This document shows, in pieces, positions 6,928-13,180 of a stretch of DNA of 13,705 bases. Each line of letters starts with the position of its first letter. Position 1 is the first letter of the stretch. The notes beneath the pieces were generated by a model. That model worked only from the letters and a program-made list of their open reading frames with translations, did no database searches and was not told the DNA's origin. Source of the stretch: Syntrophorhabdaceae bacterium (lineage in GTDB: Bacteria; Desulfobacterota; Syntrophorhabdia; Syntrophorhabdales; Syntrophorhabdaceae); the NCBI GenBank assembly GCA_026415015.1, contig JAOAHW010000023.1, positions 1 through 13,705 on the forward strand, written 5' to 3'. A program made the position numbers and the translations under genes.

Positions 6928-7146
6928 TCAGCCTGCTACCACCTCTTTGACCTCAGGGATCTCCTGCTTTAACTGTTTTTCTACGCCCATCTTAAGTGTC
7001 ATCATGCTCATGGGACAACTCCCGCATGCACCACGAAGTTTTACCTTAACAATCCCATCAACCACATCTATAAGCTCTATATCTCCCCCATCTCTCTGTA
7101 AAAAAGGTCTTATCTTATTTATTACAGCCTCTACTTTTTCTTTCAT
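6928..7146 (-). CDS. Nfu-type Fe-S scaffold protein (NifU C-terminal domain)
   Basis: This 72-residue protein consists only of the NifU C-terminal (Nfu) domain. It carries the cluster-binding CxxC as C41 and C44 in RGACGSCPMSMMTLKMGVE. FLQRDGGDIELIDV near the N-terminus is the other family hallmark. Nfu proteins bind an Fe-S cluster between two subunits and pass it to client apoproteins in the cytoplasm. The length is right for the minimal single-domain form, with no A-type or NifU N-terminal domain. AGGAGG five bases before the ATG supports the start. It has its own promoter upstream, and the micro-ORF promoter starts about 30 bases beyond its stop, so it appears monocistronic. The neighbouring stress-type genes (diiron protein, Hsp20) are compatible with a repair role, but no direct link is shown. 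Confidence 0.93.
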   Translation of the reverse strand: MKEKVEAVINKIRPFLQRDGGDIELIDVVDGIVKVKLRGACGSCPMSMMTLKMGVEKQLKQEIPEVKEVVAG

Positions 7147-7189
7147 CTATGCCTCCTAAATTTTTTAACACCTTATGCAGGTAGATAGA

Positions 7190-7218
7190 ATTATAACCAT
7201 ATTTTATGTATATGTAAA
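7190..7218 (-). promoter_or_regulatory. Sigma-70 promoter of the Nfu gene
   Basis: On the minus strand TTTACA (7218-7213, 5 of 6), a 17-base spacer and a perfect TATAAT (7195-7190) are found. Start of transcription is predicted near 7183, giving a leader of about 37 bases before the ATG at 7146. This makes the Nfu gene a separate unit from the hsp20 gene upstream. Confidence 0.72.
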
Positions 7219-7333
7219 TACGCAAATACCTTTAAAAAAGTTTTTTTGCAGGATAAAAATTCACCTTCAGGGGTAAGGCCTTTTAAGGTAGGATTATAAG
7301 ATTTAGGTAAGCAAGGGAAGGGAACTTATAGTC

Positions 7334-7783
7334 TTACTCAATCTCTACCTTTATCTCTTTTGGCATTGCCTTTTGAGTCTTTGGGACTGTTATCTTTAGA
7401 ACACCGTCTTTGTAAGTTGCCTTGGCTTTGTCTGCCACCACCTCGGTAGGGAGCTGAACAATCCTCTGAAATGCCCCATAAACCCTTTCAGACCTGAAAT
7501 AATCTGTTTCTTTTACCTCCTCTTCTCTCTTACGTTCACCCTTTACAGTGAGTCTGTCCTCTACTATGGATATAGATACATCTTTTGGGTCAATAGCAGG
7601 TAGATCAAAGGTCACAACAACATCTTTTTTTGTCTCATGGATATCCACTGCTGGCAGCCATGTCCCTTCTTTTAGGGCAGAAAAACCTGTCTTGTCAAAA
7701 AAATCTTCAAAAAGTTTATCCATCTCTTCCCTTAAAGTTGGAAACCTTAATTCCCATAAGCTCTTCCATGGTGTGAGTGTCAT
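7334..7783 (-). CDS. Small heat-shock protein, Hsp20/alpha-crystallin family
   Basis: This 149-residue ATP-independent holdase chaperone binds unfolding proteins in large oligomers in the cytoplasm. The N-terminal arm (1-42, WKSLWELRFPTLREEMDKLF) is typical of bacterial class A sHsps. The alpha-crystallin domain spans about 43-135, from WLPAVDIHETKKDVVVTFDL through YGAFQRIVQLP to the signature GVLKITVPK (127-135). The C-terminal tail has the I-x-V/I anchor (IKVEIE, 144-149) used in oligomer assembly. AGGAGGT seven bases upstream supports the ATG at 7783. It follows the DUF4177-like gene by 24 bases, so the two probably share a transcript. I saw no CIRCE element. No convincing terminator was found downstream. 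Confidence 0.95.
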   Translation of the reverse strand: MTLTPWKSLWELRFPTLREEMDKLFEDFFDKTGFSALKEGTWLPAVDIHETKKDVVVTFDLPAIDPKDVSISIVEDRLTVKGERKREEEVKETDYFRSERVYGAFQRIVQLPTEVVADKAKATYKDGVLKITVPKTQKAMPKEIKVEIE

Positions 7784-7807
7784 AATAGCACCTCCTTTAA
7801 TTTTTTA

Positions 7808-8080
7808 TTATGTTGAATCCCCTTCCCTTACCTGCCTTTTCCAGAAGCTGACTATACCGAGGGGTCGGAAGAATAGCTGTATTAACTCCCACCCCTGTTT
7901 GCCAAAGTCATTAAAGAGGCTTGATAGATTGTCTATCTGCTCCATCCCTACATCATGGACCTCACATTCACCGTCAGGTCTGCAGGCATATACAATATTC
8001 TTTTCAGGGTCTATAACTATACCTTTTTTTTCCAGGTCATCCATAGAAAAAATCTTTATTGTGTATTCATATCTTTCCAT
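7808..8080 (-). CDS. Small DUF4177-like protein upstream of hsp20
   Basis: This 90-residue soluble protein of unknown function begins MERYEYTIKIF, and the C-terminal half contains LFNDFGKQGWELIQLFFRPL and ends FWKRQV. That 'lnelG..GWELv.....FKR' arrangement resembles DUF4177 and related small domains. The similarity is by eye and moderate. Two cysteines (ACRPDGECEV) lie mid-protein, six residues apart. There is no signal peptide or membrane segment. GGAG about nine bases upstream supports the ATG. It is the first gene of a likely two-gene operon with the small heat-shock protein, which hints at a stress context, but no function can be assigned. A 74-base AT-rich divergent region separates it from the radical SAM gene. 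Confidence 0.8.
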   Translation of the reverse strand: MERYEYTIKIFSMDDLEKKGIVIDPEKNIVYACRPDGECEVHDVGMEQIDNLSSLFNDFGKQGWELIQLFFRPLGIVSFWKRQVREGDST

Positions 8081-8094
8081 TTTCTTATCTCCAA

Positions 8095-8123
8095 TTGTTT
8101 TTTTATAATTTTTAATATAATAT
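8095..8123 (+). promoter_or_regulatory. Possible promoter of the radical SAM gene in the divergent spacer
   Basis: TTGTTT (8095-8100), a 17-base spacer and TAATAT (8118-8123) can be read on the plus strand; TATAAT at 8116-8121 is a better -10 but gives a 15-base spacer. The 74-base spacer is nearly all A/T, so such matches arise easily. It must hold promoters for both divergent genes. Confidence 0.3.
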
Positions 8124-8154
8124 TAATGCATACCTTTTTATTTTTAAAGCCCCT

Positions 8155-9066
8155 ATGAAAGAAATACCTGTTTATATTGAAACTAAATCCCAGGGGAGAT
8201 TGGACGAGATATTAGAGGCCCTGGAAGAGAGGCTTAATCCCTGTATACTCTGTCCGAGAAGATGCAGGGCAAATAGATATACAGGGGAGACAGGATACTG
8301 TAGGGCCCCTTATGATGTATACATATCATCTGTCTCTCCACATTTTGGTGAGGAGAGGCCCCTTGTGGGAAAGAATGGCTCTGGTACCATATTTTTCACC
8401 CACTGCAACCTAAGGTGTATATTCTGCCAGAACTATGACATAAGCCTCTTTGGTGAGGGCGATAGATACTCATACAGTATGCTTGCCAATGCCATGATAA
8501 AATTACAGGAGAGGGGTTGCCATAATATAAATCTTGTGACCCCAACACACTATGTACCACAGATTATAAAGGCATTAAGTATAGCCATAGATAACGGCCT
8601 TCATATACCTATTGTTTACAACTGCGGGGGTTATGAATCACTAGAGGTTATAAGGTTATTAGAGGGTGTAATAGATATCTATATGCCAGATATAAAATTT
8701 CTCAACAGGGAGCTGGCAAAAAGATACTGCAAGGCAGAGGATTATCCTGATGTGGTAAAATCTGTCCTCAAGGAGATGCAAAGACAGGTTGGTGACCTCA
8801 TAACAGATAAAGATGGCATTGCAAAAAGGGGGCTTATTATAAGGCATCTTGTAATGCCTTCCTCAGGAGAAAATACAAAAGAGGTCTTATCATTTATAAA
8901 AGAAGAGATATCAGAGGATGCCTTTGTTAATATCATGGCCCAGTATCACCCCTGTCTCGGAACAGATGAGTTCCCTGAACTCTCAAGGCGGATTACAGCC
9001 AGGGAATACACAGATGCCCTATACTATGCAGAATCTATAGGCCTCAAAAGGGCCTCTAATCATTGA
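8155..9066 (+). CDS. PflX-type radical SAM protein (pyruvate formate-lyase-activating enzyme homolog)
   Basis: This 303-residue radical SAM enzyme is of the PflX group (COG1313), homologous to glycyl-radical-enzyme activases. The radical SAM motif is C84-x3-C88-x2-C91 (THCNLRCIFCQNYDIS), which binds the SAM-cleaving [4Fe-4S] cluster. Upstream lies a second cysteine set, C30-x2-C33-x3-C37 and C49 (CILCPRRCRANR ... GYC), typical of this group and possibly holding another cluster. Later conserved stretches include VYNCGGYESLEVI, DIYMPDIKF and IMAQYHP. The biological target is not established for this group. No glycyl radical enzyme is seen nearby, so function stays open. No Shine-Dalgarno precedes the ATG at 8155 (TTTTTAAAGCCCCT), so the start rests on the normal family N-terminus. 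The 3' end overlaps the convergent lipoprotein gene by 11 bases. Confidence 0.88.
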   Translation: MKEIPVYIETKSQGRLDEILEALEERLNPCILCPRRCRANRYTGETGYCRAPYDVYISSVSPHFGEERPLVGKNGSGTIFFTHCNLRCIFCQNYDISLFGEGDRYSYSMLANAMIKLQERGCHNINLVTPTHYVPQIIKALSIAIDNGLHIPIVYNCGGYESLEVIRLLEGVIDIYMPDIKFLNRELAKRYCKAEDYPDVVKSVLKEMQRQVGDLITDKDGIAKRGLIIRHLVMPSSGENTKEVLSFIKEEISEDAFVNIMAQYHPCLGTDEFPELSRRITAREYTDALYYAESIGLKRASNH

Positions 9067-9340
9067 GTTTTTTCCTTAAGGTATCATTGGCCTTCAGGAC
9101 TTCACTGGCATCCTTTCCTGTTATCTCCCAACTATAGCCGCCCTTTGAATCCTTTTTCAGCTTTATCTTTATATCGCCCCTTAGATTTTTCTTTATCTCC
9201 TCCATCTCTTTCTTATACTGGGTATCGGTCTTGGTTGTCTCCTCCTGTGTTGTTTTTGCAGGTATATCAGTGGTCTTGTTGCAGGAGATAAAAGAGAAAA
9301 GGATAAGGATACATAAAAAGAAAACAGAAAGAGATCTCAT
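9056..9340 (-). CDS. Small predicted lipoprotein
   Basis: From the ATG at 9340 this is a 94-residue protein starting with a standard lipoprotein signal, MRSLSVFFLCILILFSFISC, then NKTTD. The cysteine at 20 would be lipidated. The mature part is rich in Lys, Thr, Glu and Asp, with a short helical stretch (YKKEMEEIKKNLRGD), a segment with alternating charged residues (IKIKLKKDSKGGYSWEITGKD) and a final helix (EVLKANDTLRKKLND). I recognise no family. A TTG at 9376 would extend it by 12 residues. That codon is, however, part of a plausible -35 hexamer, and the extension would put a charged stretch before the signal, so 9340 is preferred. No usable Shine-Dalgarno precedes 9340. The gene converges on the radical SAM gene with an 11-base overlap. 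Confidence 0.72.
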   Translation of the reverse strand: MRSLSVFFLCILILFSFISCNKTTDIPAKTTQEETTKTDTQYKKEMEEIKKNLRGDIKIKLKKDSKGGYSWEITGKDASEVLKANDTLRKKLND

Positions 9341-9346
9341 ACCTTC

Positions 9347-9376
9347 ATAATACAACCTATTTTTTTCTGTTTTCAA
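9347..9376 (-). promoter_or_regulatory. Putative promoter placing +1 at the lipoprotein ATG
   Basis: On the minus strand TTGAAA (9376-9371), an 18-base spacer and TATTAT (9352-9347) form a reasonable sigma-70 promoter. The seventh base after the -10 is 9340, the A of the ATG, so a leaderless message is predicted. This agrees with the absence of a properly spaced ribosome binding site. Confidence 0.5.
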
Positions 9377-9427
9377 CTAAATTGTTGTTTTTGATAGCGT
9401 AAACAGGTATAAAGATGGAGGTGATTT

Positions 9428-9862
9428 ATGGGTGTTACAAAATTCATGATAAGCCCTGAGAAGGAGAGGGCGCTTCAGGATAAGATGGAAAGGCTGGGTA
9501 TAAGGGACGAGGATATAATAGAAAAATTTATCCGCTCTGGTGGCCCAGGTGGCCAGAATGTCAACAAGACATCGACCTGTGTATATCTGAAACACCTCCC
9601 TACAGGCATTGAGGTGAAGTGTCAGAGCGAGCGCTCCCAGGCCCTTAACCGTTTTCTTGCCAGGAGGAGGCTCGTGGAAAAGATAGAGTCAATGATCCTT
9701 GGCAGGGAGAGCGAGAAACAGCGTATGATAGAAAAGATAAAGAGACAGAAGCGAAGACGCTCAAAGAGGGCAAAGGAGAAGGTCCTTGCCTTAAAACATA
9801 TCCAGTCTGAAAAAAAGAGAGCCAGGGCATATAAGATAGACCCTTCTGAATTAATCCCTTGA
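9428..9862 (+). CDS. Stand-alone GGQ release factor-like protein (ribosome rescue type)
   Basis: This 144-residue protein contains the peptidyl-hydrolase domain of class I release factors but none of the stop-codon-reading domains. The catalytic GGQ is G41-G42-Q43 in RSGGPGGQNVNKTSTCVYLK, followed by HLPTGIEVKCQSERSQALNR. A long basic tail (about 95-135, KRQKRRRSKRAKEK) follows, a feature that in ArfB (YaeJ) enters the empty mRNA channel. The body wording (GPGGQ.vNKTS.CV.LKH.P.GI.VKC...RS...NR) is closer to the mitochondrial MTRFR (C12orf65) type than to ArfB. The expected role is hydrolysis of peptidyl-tRNA on stalled ribosomes or separated large subunits. The start is supported by GGAGG six bases before the ATG. 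The gene converges on recD2 with a 12-base overlap. Confidence 0.87.
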   Translation: MGVTKFMISPEKERALQDKMERLGIRDEDIIEKFIRSGGPGGQNVNKTSTCVYLKHLPTGIEVKCQSERSQALNRFLARRRLVEKIESMILGRESEKQRMIEKIKRQKRRRSKRAKEKVLALKHIQSEKKRARAYKIDPSELIP

Positions 9863-12049
9863 GAGCCTCTCCCTTAACAAGGTGAACCTACTTAAGGGCT
9901 TGTTGTTCCTGATGGCTATTGCCATAGCCTTTTTAGTTCCCACTATAAAGACAAGCCTCTTGCCCCTTGTGATACCTGTATATATGAGATTTCTCTGGAG
10001 GAGCATATAGTGCTGGGTGAGGACAGGCATGATTATAACAGGATATTCACTGCCCTGAGACTTATGGACAGATATGGCATAAGCAAGGATTATCTCATCG
10101 AGCTCTAAAAACTCGTATGTTACAAGCCTCCTGTCAAAATCTACACAGACTTCCTGCACCTCCTGGTCTATGGAGATAATCCTGCCTATATCACCATTAT
10201 AGACATCTTTTTCATAGTTATTTCTTATCTGCATGATTTTATCGCCTACCCTAAAGGTCCTGCCTGCCCTTACAAGCTCCACACCCCCTGGATTTAGGGC
10301 CTGCTGTAGCTCTTTATTCAAATTGGCCACACCTGATAATCCTTTATGCATAGGGGTTAGGACCTGTATATCATCTACTGGGTCAAATCCAAACCTCATG
10401 GGCACTGCCTCCCTGCACAGATAGACGATATATTTTACCACCTCCTCAGGCTCCTCAATCTCTATGAAAAAAAAGTCCTCATTTTTATTATTACCCTTTT
10501 TTATGTAAGGCATCTCACCATTATTTACCCTGTGGGCATTGACTATTATCATGCTCTCCTTTGACTGTCTGAATATCTCATTGAGTCTTACTGTGGGTAT
10601 ATATCCTGAATCTATTATATCTTTCAGGGTATTTCCTGGCCCTACAGATGGCAACTGGTCTGCATCACCTACAAATATCAATGTTGTATGAATCTTCACT
10701 GCCTTTAACAGGTGATACATCATGATGGTGTCTATCATGGATGCCTCATCTATTATTATAAGGTCTCCATCAAGGGAATTATCTTCATTTTTCTTAAATT
10801 GTCCATTATTGGGGCTGTATTCAAGGAGGCGGTGGATGGTCTTTGCCTCATGGCCAGTGGCCTCTGTCATCCTTTTTGCTGCCCTGCCTGTTGGGGCTGC
10901 CAGAAGAACTCTCTGGCCCATCTTTTTATAGATGTTTATTATCGCCTTTATTATAGTAGTCTTTCCAGTGCCAGGCCCTCCTGTTATAACCATCACCTTT
11001 GAGTGTATTGCATCTTTTACTGCCTCTAATTGTTTCGAAGAGAACCCTATCTTTAAAAACCTCTGAACCCAGACTATGGCGTCATCGATATTGATGAGCC
11101 TCATTTGTTTTGGTGTAGATAAAAGCCTCTTTAGTCTCTTGGCAATACCTGTCTCTGATATATGATATTTGGCGAGATACACAGCCTTTGACCTTTGGTC
11201 TTTATCTTTTTCCTTATCTATAAATTTGTCATCGATTATAATCTTCCCTTCCCTTAAGACTGCATCAAGGGCAATGGGAATTCTATCCTCCTCTACCTCA
11301 AGGGTTTCGCAGCATCTTTCAATAAGGGGTTCATAGGGATAATATACATGGCCATCGTCTGATAGTTCATGGAGGATGTGCATGATACCTGCCTCTGACC
11401 TTATCTGAGAGTCTCTGGGGATACCCATCTTCTCTGCTATCTTATCTGCGGTCTTAAAGCCTATGCCAAAGATATCCATGGCGAGTCTATATGGGTTCTC
11501 CCTGACCACCTTTATTGAATCATTGCCATAATGTCGGTATATTTTTACAGCATAGGCAGGGCTTATCCCATTTCCCTGGAGAAATATCATGACATCCCTT
11601 ATTTCTTTTTGCTCCTCCCAGGCATTTTTTATCATCTCTATCCTTTTTTCTCCTATACCTTCCACTTCTTTTAGCCTATCTATGTCCTCCTCTATAACCC
11701 TTAGTGTATCCTCTTTGAACCTCGCCACAAGACGTCTTGCCATTACAGGGCCTATACCTTTTATCATCCCTGAACCAAGATATTTTTCTATGCCCTTTGA
11801 GGTAGCAGGAAGTAAAGTCTCATATGAGGTAATCCTTAATTGCTCACCGTATTTTGGGTGGTTATCCCAGTAGCCCTTAACCCTCAAGACCTCTCCTGGT
11901 GATACTGAATACATAGTCCCCACTACAGTAATAAGATCTCTTCTTTCCTGGACCCTCATCTTGGCTATGGTGTAACCGTTTTCATCATTATAAAAGGTGA
12001 TCCTCTCTATCTGGCCTTTTATCTCAAGCTGCGTCTTTGTCCTGTCCAT
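9851..12049 (-). CDS. recD2: RecD2-type ATP-dependent DNA helicase
   Basis: This 732-residue SF1B helicase is of the RecD2 (RecD/TraA) family, a 5'-to-3' DNA helicase of species lacking RecBCD-style RecD. An N-terminal domain with the hallmark ERITFYNDENGYTIAKM (15-31) is followed by helix-hairpin-helix repeats around GIGPVMARRLVARF (98-111), VEGIGEKRI (129-137) and IFGIGFKTADKIA (193-205). The motor domains show Walker A GGPGTGKTT (357-365), motif Ia LLAAPTGRAAKRM (382-394), Walker B IIIDEAS (431-437), motif III GDADQLPSVGPG (461-472), motif V/VI SVHKSQGSEYP (660-670) and TGITRGKR (691-698). Length matches the family. The ATG at 12049 has no Shine-Dalgarno, and a TATAAT lies exactly seven bases upstream. 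It is divergent from the response-regulator cyclase and convergent with the release factor-like gene. Confidence 0.95.
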   Translation of the reverse strand: MDRTKTQLEIKGQIERITFYNDENGYTIAKMRVQERRDLITVVGTMYSVSPGEVLRVKGYWDNHPKYGEQLRITSYETLLPATSKGIEKYLGSGMIKGIGPVMARRLVARFKEDTLRVIEEDIDRLKEVEGIGEKRIEMIKNAWEEQKEIRDVMIFLQGNGISPAYAVKIYRHYGNDSIKVVRENPYRLAMDIFGIGFKTADKIAEKMGIPRDSQIRSEAGIMHILHELSDDGHVYYPYEPLIERCCETLEVEEDRIPIALDAVLREGKIIIDDKFIDKEKDKDQRSKAVYLAKYHISETGIAKRLKRLLSTPKQMRLINIDDAIVWVQRFLKIGFSSKQLEAVKDAIHSKVMVITGGPGTGKTTIIKAIINIYKKMGQRVLLAAPTGRAAKRMTEATGHEAKTIHRLLEYSPNNGQFKKNEDNSLDGDLIIIDEASMIDTIMMYHLLKAVKIHTTLIFVGDADQLPSVGPGNTLKDIIDSGYIPTVRLNEIFRQSKESMIIVNAHRVNNGEMPYIKKGNNKNEDFFFIEIEEPEEVVKYIVYLCREAVPMRFGFDPVDDIQVLTPMHKGLSGVANLNKELQQALNPGGVELVRAGRTFRVGDKIMQIRNNYEKDVYNGDIGRIISIDQEVQEVCVDFDRRLVTYEFLELDEIILAYAISVHKSQGSEYPVIIMPVLTQHYMLLQRNLIYTGITRGKRLVFIVGTKKAMAIAIRNNKPLSRFTLLRERLSRD

Positions 12050-12055
12050 ATGTTG

Positions 12056-12061
12056 ATTATA
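12056..12061 (-). promoter_or_regulatory. -10 element TATAAT directly before recD2
   Basis: A perfect TATAAT on the minus strand (12061-12056) ends seven bases before the A of the recD2 ATG, which would therefore be +1. No good -35 is present at 16-18 bases (CATTTT-like). A TTGACT at 12092-12087 is too far for this -10 but could serve a weaker CATATT at 12067-12062 with a 19-base spacer. Either way the leader would be absent or only about six bases. Confidence 0.4.
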
Positions 12062-12099
12062 ATATGAAAAATTAGGGTAAAATGAAAGTCAATAAATAC

Positions 12100-12128
12100 T
12101 TGTCATTTTTCATACCTTAATATAAATT
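12100..12128 (+). promoter_or_regulatory. Putative promoter of the response regulator-cyclase gene
   Basis: TTGTCA (12100-12105, 5 of 6) is followed by TAAATT at a 17-base spacer (12123-12128) or the better TATAAA at 15 bases (12121-12126). Both predict transcription starting at about 12133-12135, at the first base of the hairpin described next. The leader would be about 62 bases. Confidence 0.42.
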
Positions 12129-12134
12129 AATTAA

Positions 12135-12162
12135 AGACCTTTACGAAACCCTGTGAAGGTCT
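12135..12162 (+). promoter_or_regulatory. 10-bp hairpin at the predicted 5' end of the cyclase mRNA
   Basis: AGACCTTTAC (12135-12144) pairs with GTGAAGGTCT (12153-12162) over ten positions, nine Watson-Crick and one G-U, with the 8-base loop GAAACCCT. The sequence after it is CGATTAGAAAAAAA, not a U tract, so it is not a plus-strand terminator. The ribosome binding site begins about 25 bases further on. It could be a 5' stabilising stem-loop, a protein-binding RNA element or, as DNA, an operator. Confidence 0.6.
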
Positions 12163-12196
12163 CGATTAGAAAAAAACCATAGAGAAAAGGTGGTTT

Positions 12197-13180
12197 ATGA
12201 AACTCGGTATCCTTGTTATAGATGATGAGGACGGCATAAGGAGGTCCCTTACAAGGATACTCAGAGAAGATGGATACACAGTACACACCGCACCAAATGG
12301 TGAAGAGGCATTAACTATTGTCCAGAATATCCCTTCAAACCTCGATGTAATAATATGCGATCTGATTATGCCAGGGATAGACGGCATAAGGACTATAGAG
12401 GAGATAGGTAAGATTCATCATGAGGCCACAAAGATTATCCTTACAGGATATGGTACCCTTGAGTCATCTATAAAGGCCATAGAAGCCGGGATAGATGGAT
12501 TCATTACCAAACCCTTTGAAAACAAGGAACTTAAGTGGAAGATAAGGGAGTATTATATAAAGAGGAAGATGAGGCAGTTTATTAGCCCTGATGTATTCAA
12601 TGAGCTCTTGAATGAACCTGCACAGCTGGAACCAAAGATATCCCTCATAACCATATTATTTTCCGATATAAGGGGGTTTACAAAATTATCTTCCCTTTTG
12701 CCCCCTGAAGACCTTGCCATAATCTTAAACAGATATTATTTTCAACCTATGAGCGAGATTATAAAAAAACACAAAGGTATGATAGACAAATACATAGGGG
12801 ATAGCATAATGGCCTTGTTCGGTGTTCCGGTTTATCAAGAAAGGCATGAGGAAAATGCAGTAAATTGCGCCATAGAGATGGTGGAGCTAACAAAAAAGCT
12901 CAATAAAGGATTCCATATAGGCATAGGCATAAGCACAGGTCATGTGGTTACAGGAATATTCGGTTCAGTAAACAAGAAGGAATATACAGCCTTTGGTATG
13001 CCTGTCAACATAGCAGCAAGACTGCAGAAGCTTGCAGCCCCTGGTGAGATTATTATATCTGAGGATACAAAAAAGGCTATAGACAGCAGTACACCCTTTA
13101 AAAGAGGTGGTGTCTTAGAGGTGGCTACATCCTCAGCGCCTGTAACATATTATAGATGGGATGGGAATGGTAAGGTTTAA
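12197..13180 (+). CDS. Response regulator fused to a class III nucleotide cyclase domain
   Basis: This 327-residue cytoplasmic protein joins a receiver domain (1-120) to a class III adenylate/guanylate cyclase catalytic domain (about 147-325). The receiver has acidic D10/E11 near D9, phospho-acceptor D55 (ICDLIMPG), T83 and K105 (ITKPF). The linker helix RQFISPDVFNELL is typical of such fusions. The cyclase has both metal aspartates, D157 (LFSDIRGFT) and D202 (DKYIGDSIMALFG), and the transition-state pair N271 and R275 (PVNIAARL). K198 and T264 at the base-selecting positions favour ATP, so adenylate cyclase is likely. M268 replaces the aspartate usual in IGD.VN. AAGGTGG four bases upstream supports the ATG. 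Phosphorylation by an unseen histidine kinase would control cAMP synthesis. Its end overlaps rel by 14 bases. Confidence 0.92.
   Translation: MKLGILVIDDEDGIRRSLTRILREDGYTVHTAPNGEEALTIVQNIPSNLDVIICDLIMPGIDGIRTIEEIGKIHHEATKIILTGYGTLESSIKAIEAGIDGFITKPFENKELKWKIREYYIKRKMRQFISPDVFNELLNEPAQLEPKISLITILFSDIRGFTKLSSLLPPEDLAIILNRYYFQPMSEIIKKHKGMIDKYIGDSIMALFGVPVYQERHEENAVNCAIEMVELTKKLNKGFHIGIGISTGHVVTGIFGSVNKKEYTAFGMPVNIAARLQKLAAPGEIIISEDTKKAIDSSTPFKRGGVLEVATSSAPVTYYRWDGNGKV

Noticed and set aside
7241..7300. ACCTT...AAGGT inverted repeat with AAGGCCTT after hsp20 as a terminator
   Set aside because: Five A/T-containing pairs with a 17-base loop and a short interrupted T run give no convincing hairpin.
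7784..7807. CIRCE heat-shock operator before hsp20
   Set aside because: The TTAGCACTC-N9-GAGTGCTAA pattern is absent; only chance GAGTG-like bases occur near the start codon.
7955..8158. Plus-strand open frame of 67 codons across the divergent spacer into the radical SAM gene
   Set aside because: It runs antisense to the DUF4177-like gene, and its Phe/Leu-rich content reflects translated A/T-rich DNA rather than a membrane protein with a start signal.
9341..9376. TTG start at 9376 extending the small lipoprotein by 12 residues
   Set aside because: The TTG forms part of a plausible -35 hexamer, no Shine-Dalgarno precedes it, and the ATG at 9340 opens a textbook lipoprotein signal peptide.
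9385..9413. TTGTTT-17-TATAAA as promoter of the release factor-like gene
   Set aside because: It would start transcription at about 9420, cutting through the GGAGG ribosome binding site at 9417-9421; the true promoter is unresolved.
12087..12105. AGTCAA...TTGTCA as a regulator operator between recD2 and the cyclase gene
   Set aside because: The two halves are better read as opposite-facing -35 hexamers, and their symmetry is imperfect.
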